From a virus, in the IMG/VR virus record IMGVR_UViG_3300025133_000447, positions 1 through 29,852 of that record: a DNA stretch of 29,852 bases. The stretch is one strand, 5' to 3'. The stretch's first letter is position 1, and every line of letters starts with the position of its first letter. The position numbers were made by a program, and so were the translations under genes. Shown here in pieces: positions 22,827 through 29,852 of this stretch. The notes beneath the pieces were generated by a model. That model was not told the DNA's origin. It made no database searches and saw nothing but the letters and a program-made list of their open reading frames with translations.

Positions 22827-24776
22827 ATGACATTAGAAGATAAAATTAAGACATCAACAGAAAATAAAACAGTAATTACTGACCAAGCAGAGGTGATATT
22901 AAATCACAGATATTTATTGAAAGATAATTCTAATAATGTTATAGAAACCCCAACTGAAATGTTTACTAGAGTGGCTAAATCAGTTGCGTCAATTGATAAG
23001 CAATATATGAAATTAGACGTTGAGTCGGCACTTACAGAAGCTGATTTTTTTAATATGATGAGTAATCTCGAGTTCTTACCAAATTCACCTACACTAATGA
23101 ACGCTGGCACAGAGCAGGGTACCCTATCAGCATGTTTTGTATTGCCCTTAGAGGACAGTATGGAAGGCATAATGAAGGCTGCAACTGACAGTGCCATGGT
23201 ACAAAAGTTTGGAGGTGGGACAGGGTTTTCTCTTTCAAAGCTTCGACCAAGAGGTGCTTCAATAAAATCTACACATGGTATAGCTTGTGGACCTATTGAA
23301 GTGTTAAAAACTCTATCAAGAGTATCTTCTATGATAACTCAAGGTGGTAAAAGAGATGGGGCTAATATGGCAGTCATGTCTATCTATCACCCAGACATAT
23401 TAGAATTTATTGACTGTAAAAAGGTTGAGGGTGAGATACACAACTTTAATATTTCTGTTGGTGTTGATTCTAACTTTATGAAAGCGGTGGAAAACAATAT
23501 GGATTACAATCTAATAAACCCTAAAACCAATGAGGTTGTTGGGGAATTGAATGCTAGAGATGTTTTCAACAAAATAGTTGATGGTGCTTGGAATAACGGA
23601 GAGCCCGGAATGATATTCTTAGACCAAGTGAACAAAGATAATCACGTAAAAGAACAATATGGTAATATGATTGCAACAAACCCATGTGGTGAGCAGCCAT
23701 TATTAGGGAATGAGTCTTGTAACCTAGGTTCTATAAACCTAGCTAAGTTTTACCAAAGTTCAAATGAACCTAAACAGGGGTGGGACGAGAAAATAAACTG
23801 GTCACGTTTAGAAGAAGTAACAAGAACATCGGTACATTTTTTAGATAATGTAATTGATGCAAACAAATATGCTACTCCAGAAATAGAGGAGATGACTAAG
23901 TCTACTAGAAAAATAGGGTTAGGCGTTATGGGTTTTGCAGACTTACTAATACAAATGCATATACCATATAATTCTAAATTAGCTAGAGAAGTAGGGGAAA
24001 AGGTCATGGCTAAAATTAGAGAATGGTCAGATGATGAGTCAATAGAACTAGCTAAGTTTAGAGGAACTTTCCCAGCATGGGATAATAGTAACTACGATAA
24101 GGATACAGAAGCTTATAGGAATCACTGTAGATTAACAGTTGCTCCTACAGGTACAATATCAATGATAGCTGACACATCTAGTGGTATAGAACCCACGTTT
24201 GCGTTAGCTTGGAAAAAACAAAATATACTAGAAGGCAAAACTCTGAATTACGTAAATAAATACTTCGAGGCAGATGCTAAAAAACACGGGTTTTATTCTG
24301 ACGATTTGATGGATTATTTGGCTGAGGGGGGTTCACTAGAAACCGTTCCGGAAGTACCGGAGTGGACTAAGGCAGTTTATGCTACTGCCCCCACTATTTC
24401 GCCACAGGACCATGTTCTAATGCAATCTGCTTTTCAAGAAGCCGTAGATTCAGGTATATCTAAGACAATAAATTTCGCCAACAGTGCTACTAAAGAAGAT
24501 GTTGAAAATGCATATATGTTAGCATGGAGAGAAGGATGTAAGGGAATCACTGTCTACAGGGCAGGTAGCCGAGAAAAAGAAGTGTTAGTAAAAGGAACTA
24601 AAAAAGAGTCTTCTCAATTACCATTAGATGGTTTTGATATAGAAGAACAAGCCATAGATAAGCGAGAGAACTACAGAGTTCCACAACATAACTGTTGTGA
24701 TACTCCCAACGTAGTTTTTGAGTCTGGCTGCGAAACATGTAAGTCTTGTGGGTATAGTGTTTGTCTTATTGCATAA
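22827..24776 (+). CDS. nrdJ: Class II (B12-dependent) ribonucleotide reductase
   Basis: A 649-residue enzyme that makes deoxyribonucleotides using adenosylcobalamin. The redox pair is C103 (SACFVLP) and C298 (GNESCNLGS), and the finger loop is NPCGEQ with C287 (thiyl radical site) and E289. [18 protein letters not shown] is a further substrate-binding signature of the family. There is no N-terminal ATP cone, and no NrdB partner is present, both expected for class II. The C terminus has a zinc-type cysteine set ([12 protein letters not shown]). It has a strong TAAGGAGG ribosome binding site. It lies between terminase and portal, outside the replication genes. The host must supply or import cobalamin. 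Confidence 0.95.
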   Translation: MTLEDKIKTSTENKTVITDQAEVILNHRYLLKDNSNNVIETPTEMFTRVAKSVASIDKQYMKLDVESALTEADFFNMMSNLEFLPNSPTLMNAGTEQGTLSACFVLPLEDSMEGIMKAATDSAMVQKFGGGTGFSLSKLRPRGASIKSTHGIACGPIEVLKTLSRVSSMITQGGKRDGANMAVMSIYHPDILEFIDCKKVEGEIHNFNISVGVDSNFMKAVENNMDYNLINPKTNEVVGELNARDVFNKIVDGAWNNGEPGMIFLDQVNKDNHVKEQYGNMIATNPCGEQPLLGNESCNLGSINLAKFYQSSNEPKQGWDEKINWSRLEEVTRTSVHFLDNVIDANKYATPEIEEMTKSTRKIGLGVMGFADLLIQMHIPYNSKLAREVGEKVMAKIREWSDDESIELAKFRGTFPAWDNSNYDKDTEAYRNHCRLTVAPTGTISMIADTSSGIEPTFALAWKKQNILEGKTLNYVNKYFEADAKKHGFYSDDLMDYLAEGGSLETVPEVPEWTKAVYATAPTISPQDHVLMQSAFQEAVDSGISKTINFANSATKEDVENAYMLAWREGCKGITVYRAGSREKEVLVKGTKKESSQLPLDGFDIEEQAIDKRENYRVPQHNCCDTPNVVFESGCETCKSCGYSVCLIA

Positions 24777-24785
24777 GGAGACATA

Positions 24786-25007
24786 ATGGATAATAATCAA
24801 CGTAAAGAATTTGACAATACCTTTTATAACCATCAAGAGGAGATGAAAGGTATCTCAAGTATTTTAGATAGTCAAGAAGAAGTGAAATCTAAGATACTTC
24901 TTCTAACTGAAAAAGTGGATAAGTTGACTCTGTTGTATACAGATTTACAAGAGAAGTATGTTCACGAGAACAATCAACTGCGTCAAGAACTATCAGGTAG
25001 AAGATAA
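24786..25007 (+). CDS. Small coiled-coil protein, unknown
   Basis: A 73-residue, highly charged helical protein with a heptad-like C-terminal half (EEVKSKILLLTEKVDKLTLL, then TDLQEKYVHENNQL). A TAAGGAG ribosome binding site overlaps the nrdJ stop. There is no cysteine or membrane segment. It could form an oligomeric rod. No family is recognised. Confidence 0.55.
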   Translation: MDNNQRKEFDNTFYNHQEEMKGISSILDSQEEVKSKILLLTEKVDKLTLLYTDLQEKYVHENNQLRQELSGRR

Positions 25008-25012
25008 ATACA

Positions 25013-25031
25013 AAAAATATAGTATAATATA
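25013..25031 (+). promoter_or_regulatory. Promoter-like element (TATAAT box) before head genes
   Basis: This gap carries TATAAT at 25023-25028 within TAGTATAATATA (25020-25031), identical over 12 bases to the element before the major tail gene and preceded by a similar run of A (AAAAATA here, AAAAATG there). No TTGACA-like -35 box is seen. The predicted transcription start lies before the AGGAG ribosome binding site of the next gene. This suggests an independent promoter for the portal region. Confidence 0.5.
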
Positions 25032-25058
25032 AAGATAGAGAAGTTTTAGGAGAAGTTT

Positions 25059-25532
25059 ATGGTATTAGGTAATATGATGAGTGAAGGTGGTCAACAGTAT
25101 GTGGCTATTAAAGATGACAAGCATACATGGAGAATTTTAGACACTTGGCATGCTGACCTAAAGATGCTAACAGCTGATGATGACATCCCTGATGATAGTC
25201 CAGCGGTAGTAGCATTATCAGAAGGTCAATTTATTGCTTTGATAAAAGAAGCCGGTAGTATGGGAGTACTTGAAAATGCTACTTTTGGTACTGGTGAGGC
25301 TGCACTTGAAGCCACTATATTAGATAGAGACCAAGAAATTCAAACCTTGAATGAGGAAATATTAAAGTTGAAAGAAGAAGCATCAGAACTAAATAGAGCA
25401 GTCGAAAGGTCAGAGGATTACGAAATAAAAGAAAAAGAGATAAGGTCTGCGTATGATTTGAAAGTTCTAGCTATGGACAAAATAGAAAGATTGGTGTCAA
25501 TGCAAGACTTATCTAACCTAAGTAGGGAATAA
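25059..25532 (+). CDS. Coiled-coil protein before portal, unknown
   Basis: A 157-residue acidic protein with an AGGAG site seven bases before the ATG. The N-terminal half is globular (YVAIKDDKHTWRILDTWHAD) and acidic (TADDDIPDDSP). The C-terminal half is a long charged helix (ILDRDQEIQTLNEEILKLKE) that should form a coiled coil. It ends two bases before the portal start. Possible roles include head assembly or a scaffold-type factor, but nothing in the sequence settles this. Confidence 0.55.
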   Translation: MVLGNMMSEGGQQYVAIKDDKHTWRILDTWHADLKMLTADDDIPDDSPAVVALSEGQFIALIKEAGSMGVLENATFGTGEAALEATILDRDQEIQTLNEEILKLKEEASELNRAVERSEDYEIKEKEIRSAYDLKVLAMDKIERLVSMQDLSNLSRE

Positions 25533-25534
25533 AT

Positions 25535-27508
25535 ATGAAATTATCTGAATATCTACCACAAGTCCCCCAAATGCAACAGACAATGGCTGATTTGAATAAA
25601 CAAATTAGTTTATTGGATGTTATGAAATCTCAGGGAGACACTGGGGCAGCTCCTACAGTTGGTCTTGACCACGTGGTGAATACATGGGTGCGTCATCAAA
25701 TGGCGTACAGACAACAGTTAGTACAAGACCTTCAAACTATAACCTTATCGGTTGAAGAAATCAGGGGTCCTCTAACACATATTACAGGGGAAGTATTTAG
25801 AAGAGGTATAGAAATTATACCTAATAAAGAAAACCCCGACACTGACCAACGTAAGAGACTGACTAAATGGTTACGAGACTGTAATGTATTTGACCAGAGT
25901 ATGGAAGAGGTGTTTAGACAATTCCATTTTGATGTGAACTCTCTAGACGATGCCTTTTTGTATTTAGCTAAAGAATATAAAGATGTGGGTGGTGGAGAGG
26001 TCAGAACTAAACTTCTAGAGATTAGAAGACTAAACCCAGCACTAGTTGAATTTGATTTAGACCAAGCGGGACTACCTAAAAATTCTCATTTCCTTTGCCC
26101 TATTCATAGGGAAGTAATTCAAGAAGCCGCAGGGACATGTGAGAAAGAAGATTGTGATGTAAAACTACAACCAGCAATGTATAAATATTACCATAGAAGT
26201 CATCACATGTACTTTACCGATTCCGAAATTATTCACTTATCTAAGTTTGCCCCATCAGAAACATATGGTTGGTCTCCAATACTAACTATTTTTGAGAAGG
26301 CTTTAACTTTAGTAGGTATGGATAAAAACCTTTACAGATATTTTTACGAAAGAAAAATGCCTGCAAGTATGTTAATGGTAACTACTGATGACCCTGAGAG
26401 TCTACGAAAAGAACGAGAACACATTGCGGCTCAAACAAGAATGGACCCTAACTATATACCTATGGTAGCAGTATCTGCTAGAAACCAAAGAGGTAGGGTA
26501 GACATGGTAAGACTATTCCACACTCTAAATGAAATGGATTACTTACCTGTTAGAGATGAAATCAGGGAACGTGTAGCAGCTATGTGGGGAGTTACTCCAG
26601 CATGGCAGGGAGCTCCTGAAGCTTTTGGTGGGATGTCTACTCAGACACAACAACTAGTAGTTATGAGTAGAGTAGTTGAAGGAGACCAAAGATTATTCCA
26701 CGAGAAAATTTTCCCGCAACTATTAGAAGCTTTTGGGATAACTGACTATGACTTAAAATTACCCCAGCCTGAAGAGAAGGCTGAGAATACTAGGTTGAGT
26801 TTCGCACAACAAAAAATACAAATAGTAAATCAATTTGCTCAATTAGGGTTTGATATAAAACTAAAAGAACAGGATGTTGATTTATATGCGGCAGAGTTTG
26901 TTGTGAGTGGTGAGCCTGTTCAAACGGCTAAGATATCAGAAGAACAGCAGAAAATAGCTCTACAACAAACTAAAGACCAGCAAGATTTAGTAAAAAAACA
27001 AACAGAGCTTCAAGAAGACCAGTTAGACCAACAAGAACAGCAAATGGAGACTCAAGAGGTTGACCTAAATGCTGATGGAGAAGTGACTCCTGAAGAAGCT
27101 TTAGCTATCCAAGCGATGCAGAAATCTATTCCAACGTCACAAAGGAAGTTTAAAGGTCGGACTGGGGGAGTTACCCCAAACTGGGCAGATAAACATCCTG
27201 ACGAAGAAAGAGATATTGATGAGTATGCTGAAGCTAGAGCTAATAAAAACGAATTAACCCTGTCAAAGACGTGGGTACAGTCGTTGAATGAAAAAGGTTT
27301 TGCCGCTCCGATAATAAAACAAGTATCTCCAGACTTGAGTCAGATGTGGTTTTCGGAAAATAACGTCGAGTATATAGCAAACCTTTCGGCTACAGGCGTA
27401 ACAACTATTGAAAAAGCAACTTTCGGAGACCCGACAAGATTCAGTAGAAATAAACAGGAAGGACCAAAGGCAACAGAACCAACCAAATTTGATATAGAAG
27501 ATGAATAA
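25535..27508 (+). CDS. Portal protein with zinc-finger insert and EF-hand loop
   Basis: A 657-residue portal, the dodecameric ring through which DNA enters and leaves the head. Portal-like segments include VEEIRGPLTHITGEVFRRGI, SKFAPSETYGWSPIL (wing/stem), and MWGVTPAWQGAPEAFGGMS (crown-side loop and stem helix). An inserted zinc-type set lies at C188-x2-H191 and C202-x4-C207. After a Gln-rich helix (about residues 470-508), residues 510-521 read DLNADGEVTPEE, a perfect EF-hand calcium loop pattern (D, N, D, G, V, E). The remaining C-terminal part is polar and may be exposed. It is long for a siphovirus portal. It overlaps the next gene by eight bases. Confidence 0.85.
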   Translation: MKLSEYLPQVPQMQQTMADLNKQISLLDVMKSQGDTGAAPTVGLDHVVNTWVRHQMAYRQQLVQDLQTITLSVEEIRGPLTHITGEVFRRGIEIIPNKENPDTDQRKRLTKWLRDCNVFDQSMEEVFRQFHFDVNSLDDAFLYLAKEYKDVGGGEVRTKLLEIRRLNPALVEFDLDQAGLPKNSHFLCPIHREVIQEAAGTCEKEDCDVKLQPAMYKYYHRSHHMYFTDSEIIHLSKFAPSETYGWSPILTIFEKALTLVGMDKNLYRYFYERKMPASMLMVTTDDPESLRKEREHIAAQTRMDPNYIPMVAVSARNQRGRVDMVRLFHTLNEMDYLPVRDEIRERVAAMWGVTPAWQGAPEAFGGMSTQTQQLVVMSRVVEGDQRLFHEKIFPQLLEAFGITDYDLKLPQPEEKAENTRLSFAQQKIQIVNQFAQLGFDIKLKEQDVDLYAAEFVVSGEPVQTAKISEEQQKIALQQTKDQQDLVKKQTELQEDQLDQQEQQMETQEVDLNADGEVTPEEALAIQAMQKSIPTSQRKFKGRTGGVTPNWADKHPDEERDIDEYAEARANKNELTLSKTWVQSLNEKGFAAPIIKQVSPDLSQMWFSENNVEYIANLSATGVTTIEKATFGDPTRFSRNKQEGPKATEPTKFDIEDE

Positions 27509-28481
27509 GTCTTGGATTACAAACCCCAGAGGGCAGAACGACTCATATAAAAAAGCCTCTAAAAAAGATTTGCAGAAGCAAAAATCTGATGAAATAAAAC
27601 ACGACTTATTGTTACCACGAGGTGAGACTAAGGTTTTGCGAGCCACCGATATGGAAGATGGTCCAAGTTATGACAGAGGTTTGTTTGTAAAATTATTAGA
27701 TGATGGTGGGTACGAAGTCGCTTATTGGTATAACACATTAAATGAAATATATCCTATTGAAATATTAGTGGATGGTGAATCAGTGAAAAAAGATGCAAAA
27801 AAAGTAACATTTAAATTTCATCCTGAATTAGAAAAACTACTGAAGGAAAACGGTGGTGGTGGCGGAGCCGCTACTTCGGGGTCGTTTGGTGGTGGTGCAG
27901 GGACGGTATTTACGTCTCAAGACACAGGAGTGTTTACTCCTAGCTACGGTGGTAGGTCAGAACGTAAAAAAAGATGGGATAAAAATCGTAAAGGCAAAAA
28001 ACGAAGTGGTGTTGAAAGACTTGGGCTGTTTATAACTGACCAGTCTCCAGAAAGAAAAATGCAGAAAGAACTTACTTCATCAACAGTTGACCTAATAAAG
28101 TGGGTTCAAGATGAACTTAAAAAAGATGATGTAAAGTTTCGACAGCAAACATCATCTACTTCTATGAATGACCAGACTAAACAAACTGATGGACTTAGGA
28201 ATCCTGTGTTATATGATGCAGAGCCAGATAAAGAAGCAGATGTGGCTCAGAAAGATGTAGAAGATAGAATTAGAAGCTTAGATGATTCAGAAAACATAAA
28301 GAATAATAAGGCTGATGAAAAGGGGGATGCAGGGCAAGTAGCTCCTGCAGGGCTAAGTGTTCAATTATCATACGGTTCGGGGACAGAAACAGGACCAACA
28401 GTTGCGGGGGGTTATAGAGACCTAGACGCTGGTAAAATAGATGCTGAAGAAGAAGACGATAAAGATAGCCCCTTTGTTTAA
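27501..28481 (+). CDS. Glycine-rich, probable virion or scaffold protein
   Basis: A 326-residue protein overlapping the portal by eight bases. Residues 1-115 look like a folded domain (GLFVKLLDDGGYEVAYWYNT, then IYPIEILVDGE). It then has a glycine-rich stretch (about 117-151, with five consecutive Gly), a strongly basic patch (about 153-169, RKKRWDKNRKGKKR), a helix (VDLIKWVQDELKKDD), and a long polar, acidic C-terminal tail ending in DAEEEDDKDSPFV. The multi-part, low-complexity architecture and the position after the portal suggest a head scaffold or internal protein. No protease motif is seen, so I do not call it a prohead protease. Family unknown. Confidence 0.6.
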   Translation: MNKSWITNPRGQNDSYKKASKKDLQKQKSDEIKHDLLLPRGETKVLRATDMEDGPSYDRGLFVKLLDDGGYEVAYWYNTLNEIYPIEILVDGESVKKDAKKVTFKFHPELEKLLKENGGGGGAATSGSFGGGAGTVFTSQDTGVFTPSYGGRSERKKRWDKNRKGKKRSGVERLGLFITDQSPERKMQKELTSSTVDLIKWVQDELKKDDVKFRQQTSSTSMNDQTKQTDGLRNPVLYDAEPDKEADVAQKDVEDRIRSLDDSENIKNNKADEKGDAGQVAPAGLSVQLSYGSGTETGPTVAGGYRDLDAGKIDAEEEDDKDSPFV

Positions 28482-28784
28482 ATGAAATTATATGATAGAA
28501 TGTGTACTAAGTGTCAAGGACATATGTACATAAACGAAGATAAAGATTTACAATGTCTTACTTGCGGTAAGATATTGGTAGTAAAGGTAAGGAGGAACTA
28601 TGATTCCAGAACAGGCAAAATCAGAGATAATAAGAAGAAGGGCTCTAGGAGCTACGTGGACAGCGATAGTAAACTGGATGAACGAGGAGTACGGTACCGA
28701 AACCCATCGAACAACCATTCAACGTTGGCACGACAGCGAGATAGAGGGAGTTCAGGTAGAGCAGGTCTTACATCCGGAAGATAG
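28482..28784 (+). CDS. Zinc-ribbon small protein overlapping the phosphoesterase gene
   Basis: A 100-residue frame starting one base after the previous stop. The N-terminal 40 residues form a zinc-ribbon-like unit with C8-x2-C11 (MCTKCQGH) and C25-x2-C28 (LQCLTCGK). The following part is basic and low in complexity and is read in a different frame from the phosphoesterase, which begins at 28600, so 185 bases would code for two proteins. The cysteine pairs support that the first half is real; the tail may simply be permitted by the overlap. Function unknown; a nucleic-acid-binding role is possible. Confidence 0.55.
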   Translation: MKLYDRMCTKCQGHMYINEDKDLQCLTCGKILVVKVRRNYDSRTGKIRDNKKKGSRSYVDSDSKLDERGVRYRNPSNNHSTLARQRDRGSSGRAGLTSGR

Positions 28785-29852
28785 TCTAGCCCAAAGGATA
28801 AAACTTGATAAAAAGGTTGCTACCCAAAAGAGTGAAGCATCTTTTTATAAAAAGCTTTATCAAGCGGCTTTAAAAGATGATACTAAACAAGACCTTATTA
28901 TAGAGACTATACAACAACACACCAAAGCTTTCCCATCAGTACCCCTAAAATATATCGAAAAAACCGATAAGACCCCATTTGGACATCAAGCACAAGTTAT
29001 GGTTACCCCTTTATCTGATACACATGTAGGTGAGCAGGTGTATAAAGACCAGATGAGAGGATTGAACGAATACAACTTGGAGGTCTTTAATAAACGGATG
29101 TATGGTTGGGCTAACCAAATACTAAAACACGCATCTTATAGAAGACAGATAGCCCCAGTAGATGAACTAATTATACCTATGTTAGGTGACATGATTAGTG
29201 GAGACATACACGAAGAGTTAGCTAGGTCTAATATGGCTAACTGTATGGACCAAATGATTAGAGGAGCTAGTATTATCGGACAAGCTTTGATGTACTTAGC
29301 CCCACATTTCACAAAAATCAAAGTCCCATGTGTAGTTGGTAATCATGGTAGGATGACTAGAAAGCCTCCTATGAAAGACAAATTCATGGATTGGGATTAT
29401 ATGTTATACCAATGGATTGCTTCTTTCTGTAAGAACCAAGAAAATATAGAGTTCCATATTCCTAAAAGCTTTATGACTACATTCAAAGTGCATGATAAGG
29501 TAGTTCTTATTACTCACGGAGATTGTATATCGGGGGCTGGAAGTAGTGGAGCAATACTAAATTCAATAACTAAACTACGAAGTGTATTCCAATTTAGGAA
29601 GAATCTACAGCGTGAGATAGAAGGTGCTCTTGATGAAGACTTAGAGCAAGAGTTTGATAGTGTAATGATTGGGCATTTTCACAGAATAGATGAATTAGAT
29701 ATAGGTACAGGAGAGCTACATATATGTGGAACCATGAAAGGTCCAGATGAGTTTGCTCTTCAACGATTACAAGCGGCTACTAAACCTAAACAAATAGTTA
29801 CTTATTGGCACCCAAAGTATGGTTATGTGGGTAGAGATGTTATTTATTTGAA
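28600..29852 (+). CDS. HTH-fused calcineurin-like metallophosphoesterase (3' partial)
   Basis: The frame runs open to the right edge of the window, giving at least 417 residues. The start ATG 28600 has a strong AAGGAGG site seven bases upstream. Residues 1-48 look like a helix-turn-helix (PEQAKSEIIRRRALGATW, then RTTIQRWHDSE), of the kind found in small terminases and resolvases. The phosphoesterase part has the full metal-binding set: D140-x-H142 (LSDTHVG), G196-D197 (MLGDMISGD), G247-N248-H249, H306-G-D308 (VLITHGD) and G358-H359-x-H361 (MIGHFHR). Related phage enzymes act on nucleic acids or nucleotide phosphoesters, as SbcD/Mre11 does, but the substrate cannot be told here. It follows portal-linked genes. 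Confidence 0.9.
   Translation, partial: MIPEQAKSEIIRRRALGATWTAIVNWMNEEYGTETHRTTIQRWHDSEIEGVQVEQVLHPEDSLAQRIKLDKKVATQKSEASFYKKLYQAALKDDTKQDLIIETIQQHTKAFPSVPLKYIEKTDKTPFGHQAQVMVTPLSDTHVGEQVYKDQMRGLNEYNLEVFNKRMYGWANQILKHASYRRQIAPVDELIIPMLGDMISGDIHEELARSNMANCMDQMIRGASIIGQALMYLAPHFTKIKVPCVVGNHGRMTRKPPMKDKFMDWDYMLYQWIASFCKNQENIEFHIPKSFMTTFKVHDKVVLITHGDCISGAGSSGAILNSITKLRSVFQFRKNLQREIEGALDEDLEQEFDSVMIGHFHRIDELDIGTGELHICGTMKGPDEFALQRLQAATKPKQIVTYWHPKYGYVGRDVIYL

Noticed and set aside
27853-28035. 60-residue + strand frame rich in Val, Leu and Arg
   Set aside because: It is the alternative frame of the glycine-rich stretch in the gene at 27501-28481 and shows no ribosome binding site.
1-29852. CRISPR arrays, tRNA genes, insertion sequences, attachment sites
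   Set aside because: No regularly spaced repeats, cloverleaf-like sequences, transposase motifs or integrase were seen on reading both strands. A tRNA scan could not be run.

Overview
The window is a tightly packed piece of a tailed double-stranded DNA virus genome. Every supported gene is on the + strand, most neighbours touch or overlap, no intergenic gap exceeds about 50 bases, and the DNA is AT-rich. The virus is bacterial rather than archaeal: it has a family A DNA polymerase, a DnaB-type helicase, a DnaG-type primase, a sigma-factor-like gene and clear AAGGAGG-type ribosome binding sites. The host cannot be named from sequence alone. The combination of genes (polA, class II ribonucleotide reductase, S74 tail protein, MazG-like and metallophosphoesterase genes) resembles aquatic viruses, but that is inference.

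Layout. (1) 1-9796: connector and tail module, comprising a connector-like protein (cut by the left edge), a tail terminator candidate, a large major tail protein, a tail assembly chaperone pair made by a -1 ribosomal frameshift, a short tape measure protein, a distal tail/baseplate candidate, and a 1265-residue tail protein ending in an S74 intramolecular chaperone domain. (2) 9750-10909: regulators, comprising an HTH/double-zinc protein and a sigma-factor-like protein, plus a small unknown. (3) 10910-16521: replication, comprising DnaB-like helicase, primase, single-stranded DNA-binding protein, DNA polymerase I and a possible nuclease. (4) 16545-20109: small nucleotide-metabolism-type genes followed by a recombination/repair set (RecA-like, DUF559/Vsr-like nuclease, Cas4-like four-cysteine nuclease, coiled-coil protein, RuvC-like resolvase). 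(5) 20111-29852: packaging and head entry, comprising an unknown gene, small and large terminase, class II ribonucleotide reductase (nrdJ) inserted between terminase and portal, two coiled-coil proteins, portal, an unknown likely virion or scaffold protein, a zinc-ribbon ORF, and an HTH-metallophosphoesterase cut by the right edge.

How it fits together. The order at both ends suggests a genome in which the major capsid, protease and lysis genes lie just outside the window, after the phosphoesterase and/or before the connector. No integrase, repressor, lysis gene, tRNA or CRISPR array was seen, so a virulent lifestyle is likely but unproven. An identical 12-base promoter-like string stands in front of the major tail gene and the gene preceding the portal, which may be targets of the phage sigma-like factor. 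The most noteworthy items are the -1 frameshift tail chaperone, the edge-truncated HTH-phosphoesterase that overlaps a zinc-ribbon ORF by 185 bases, the duplicated promoter-like element, and the portal protein with a zinc-finger insert and an EF-hand loop.
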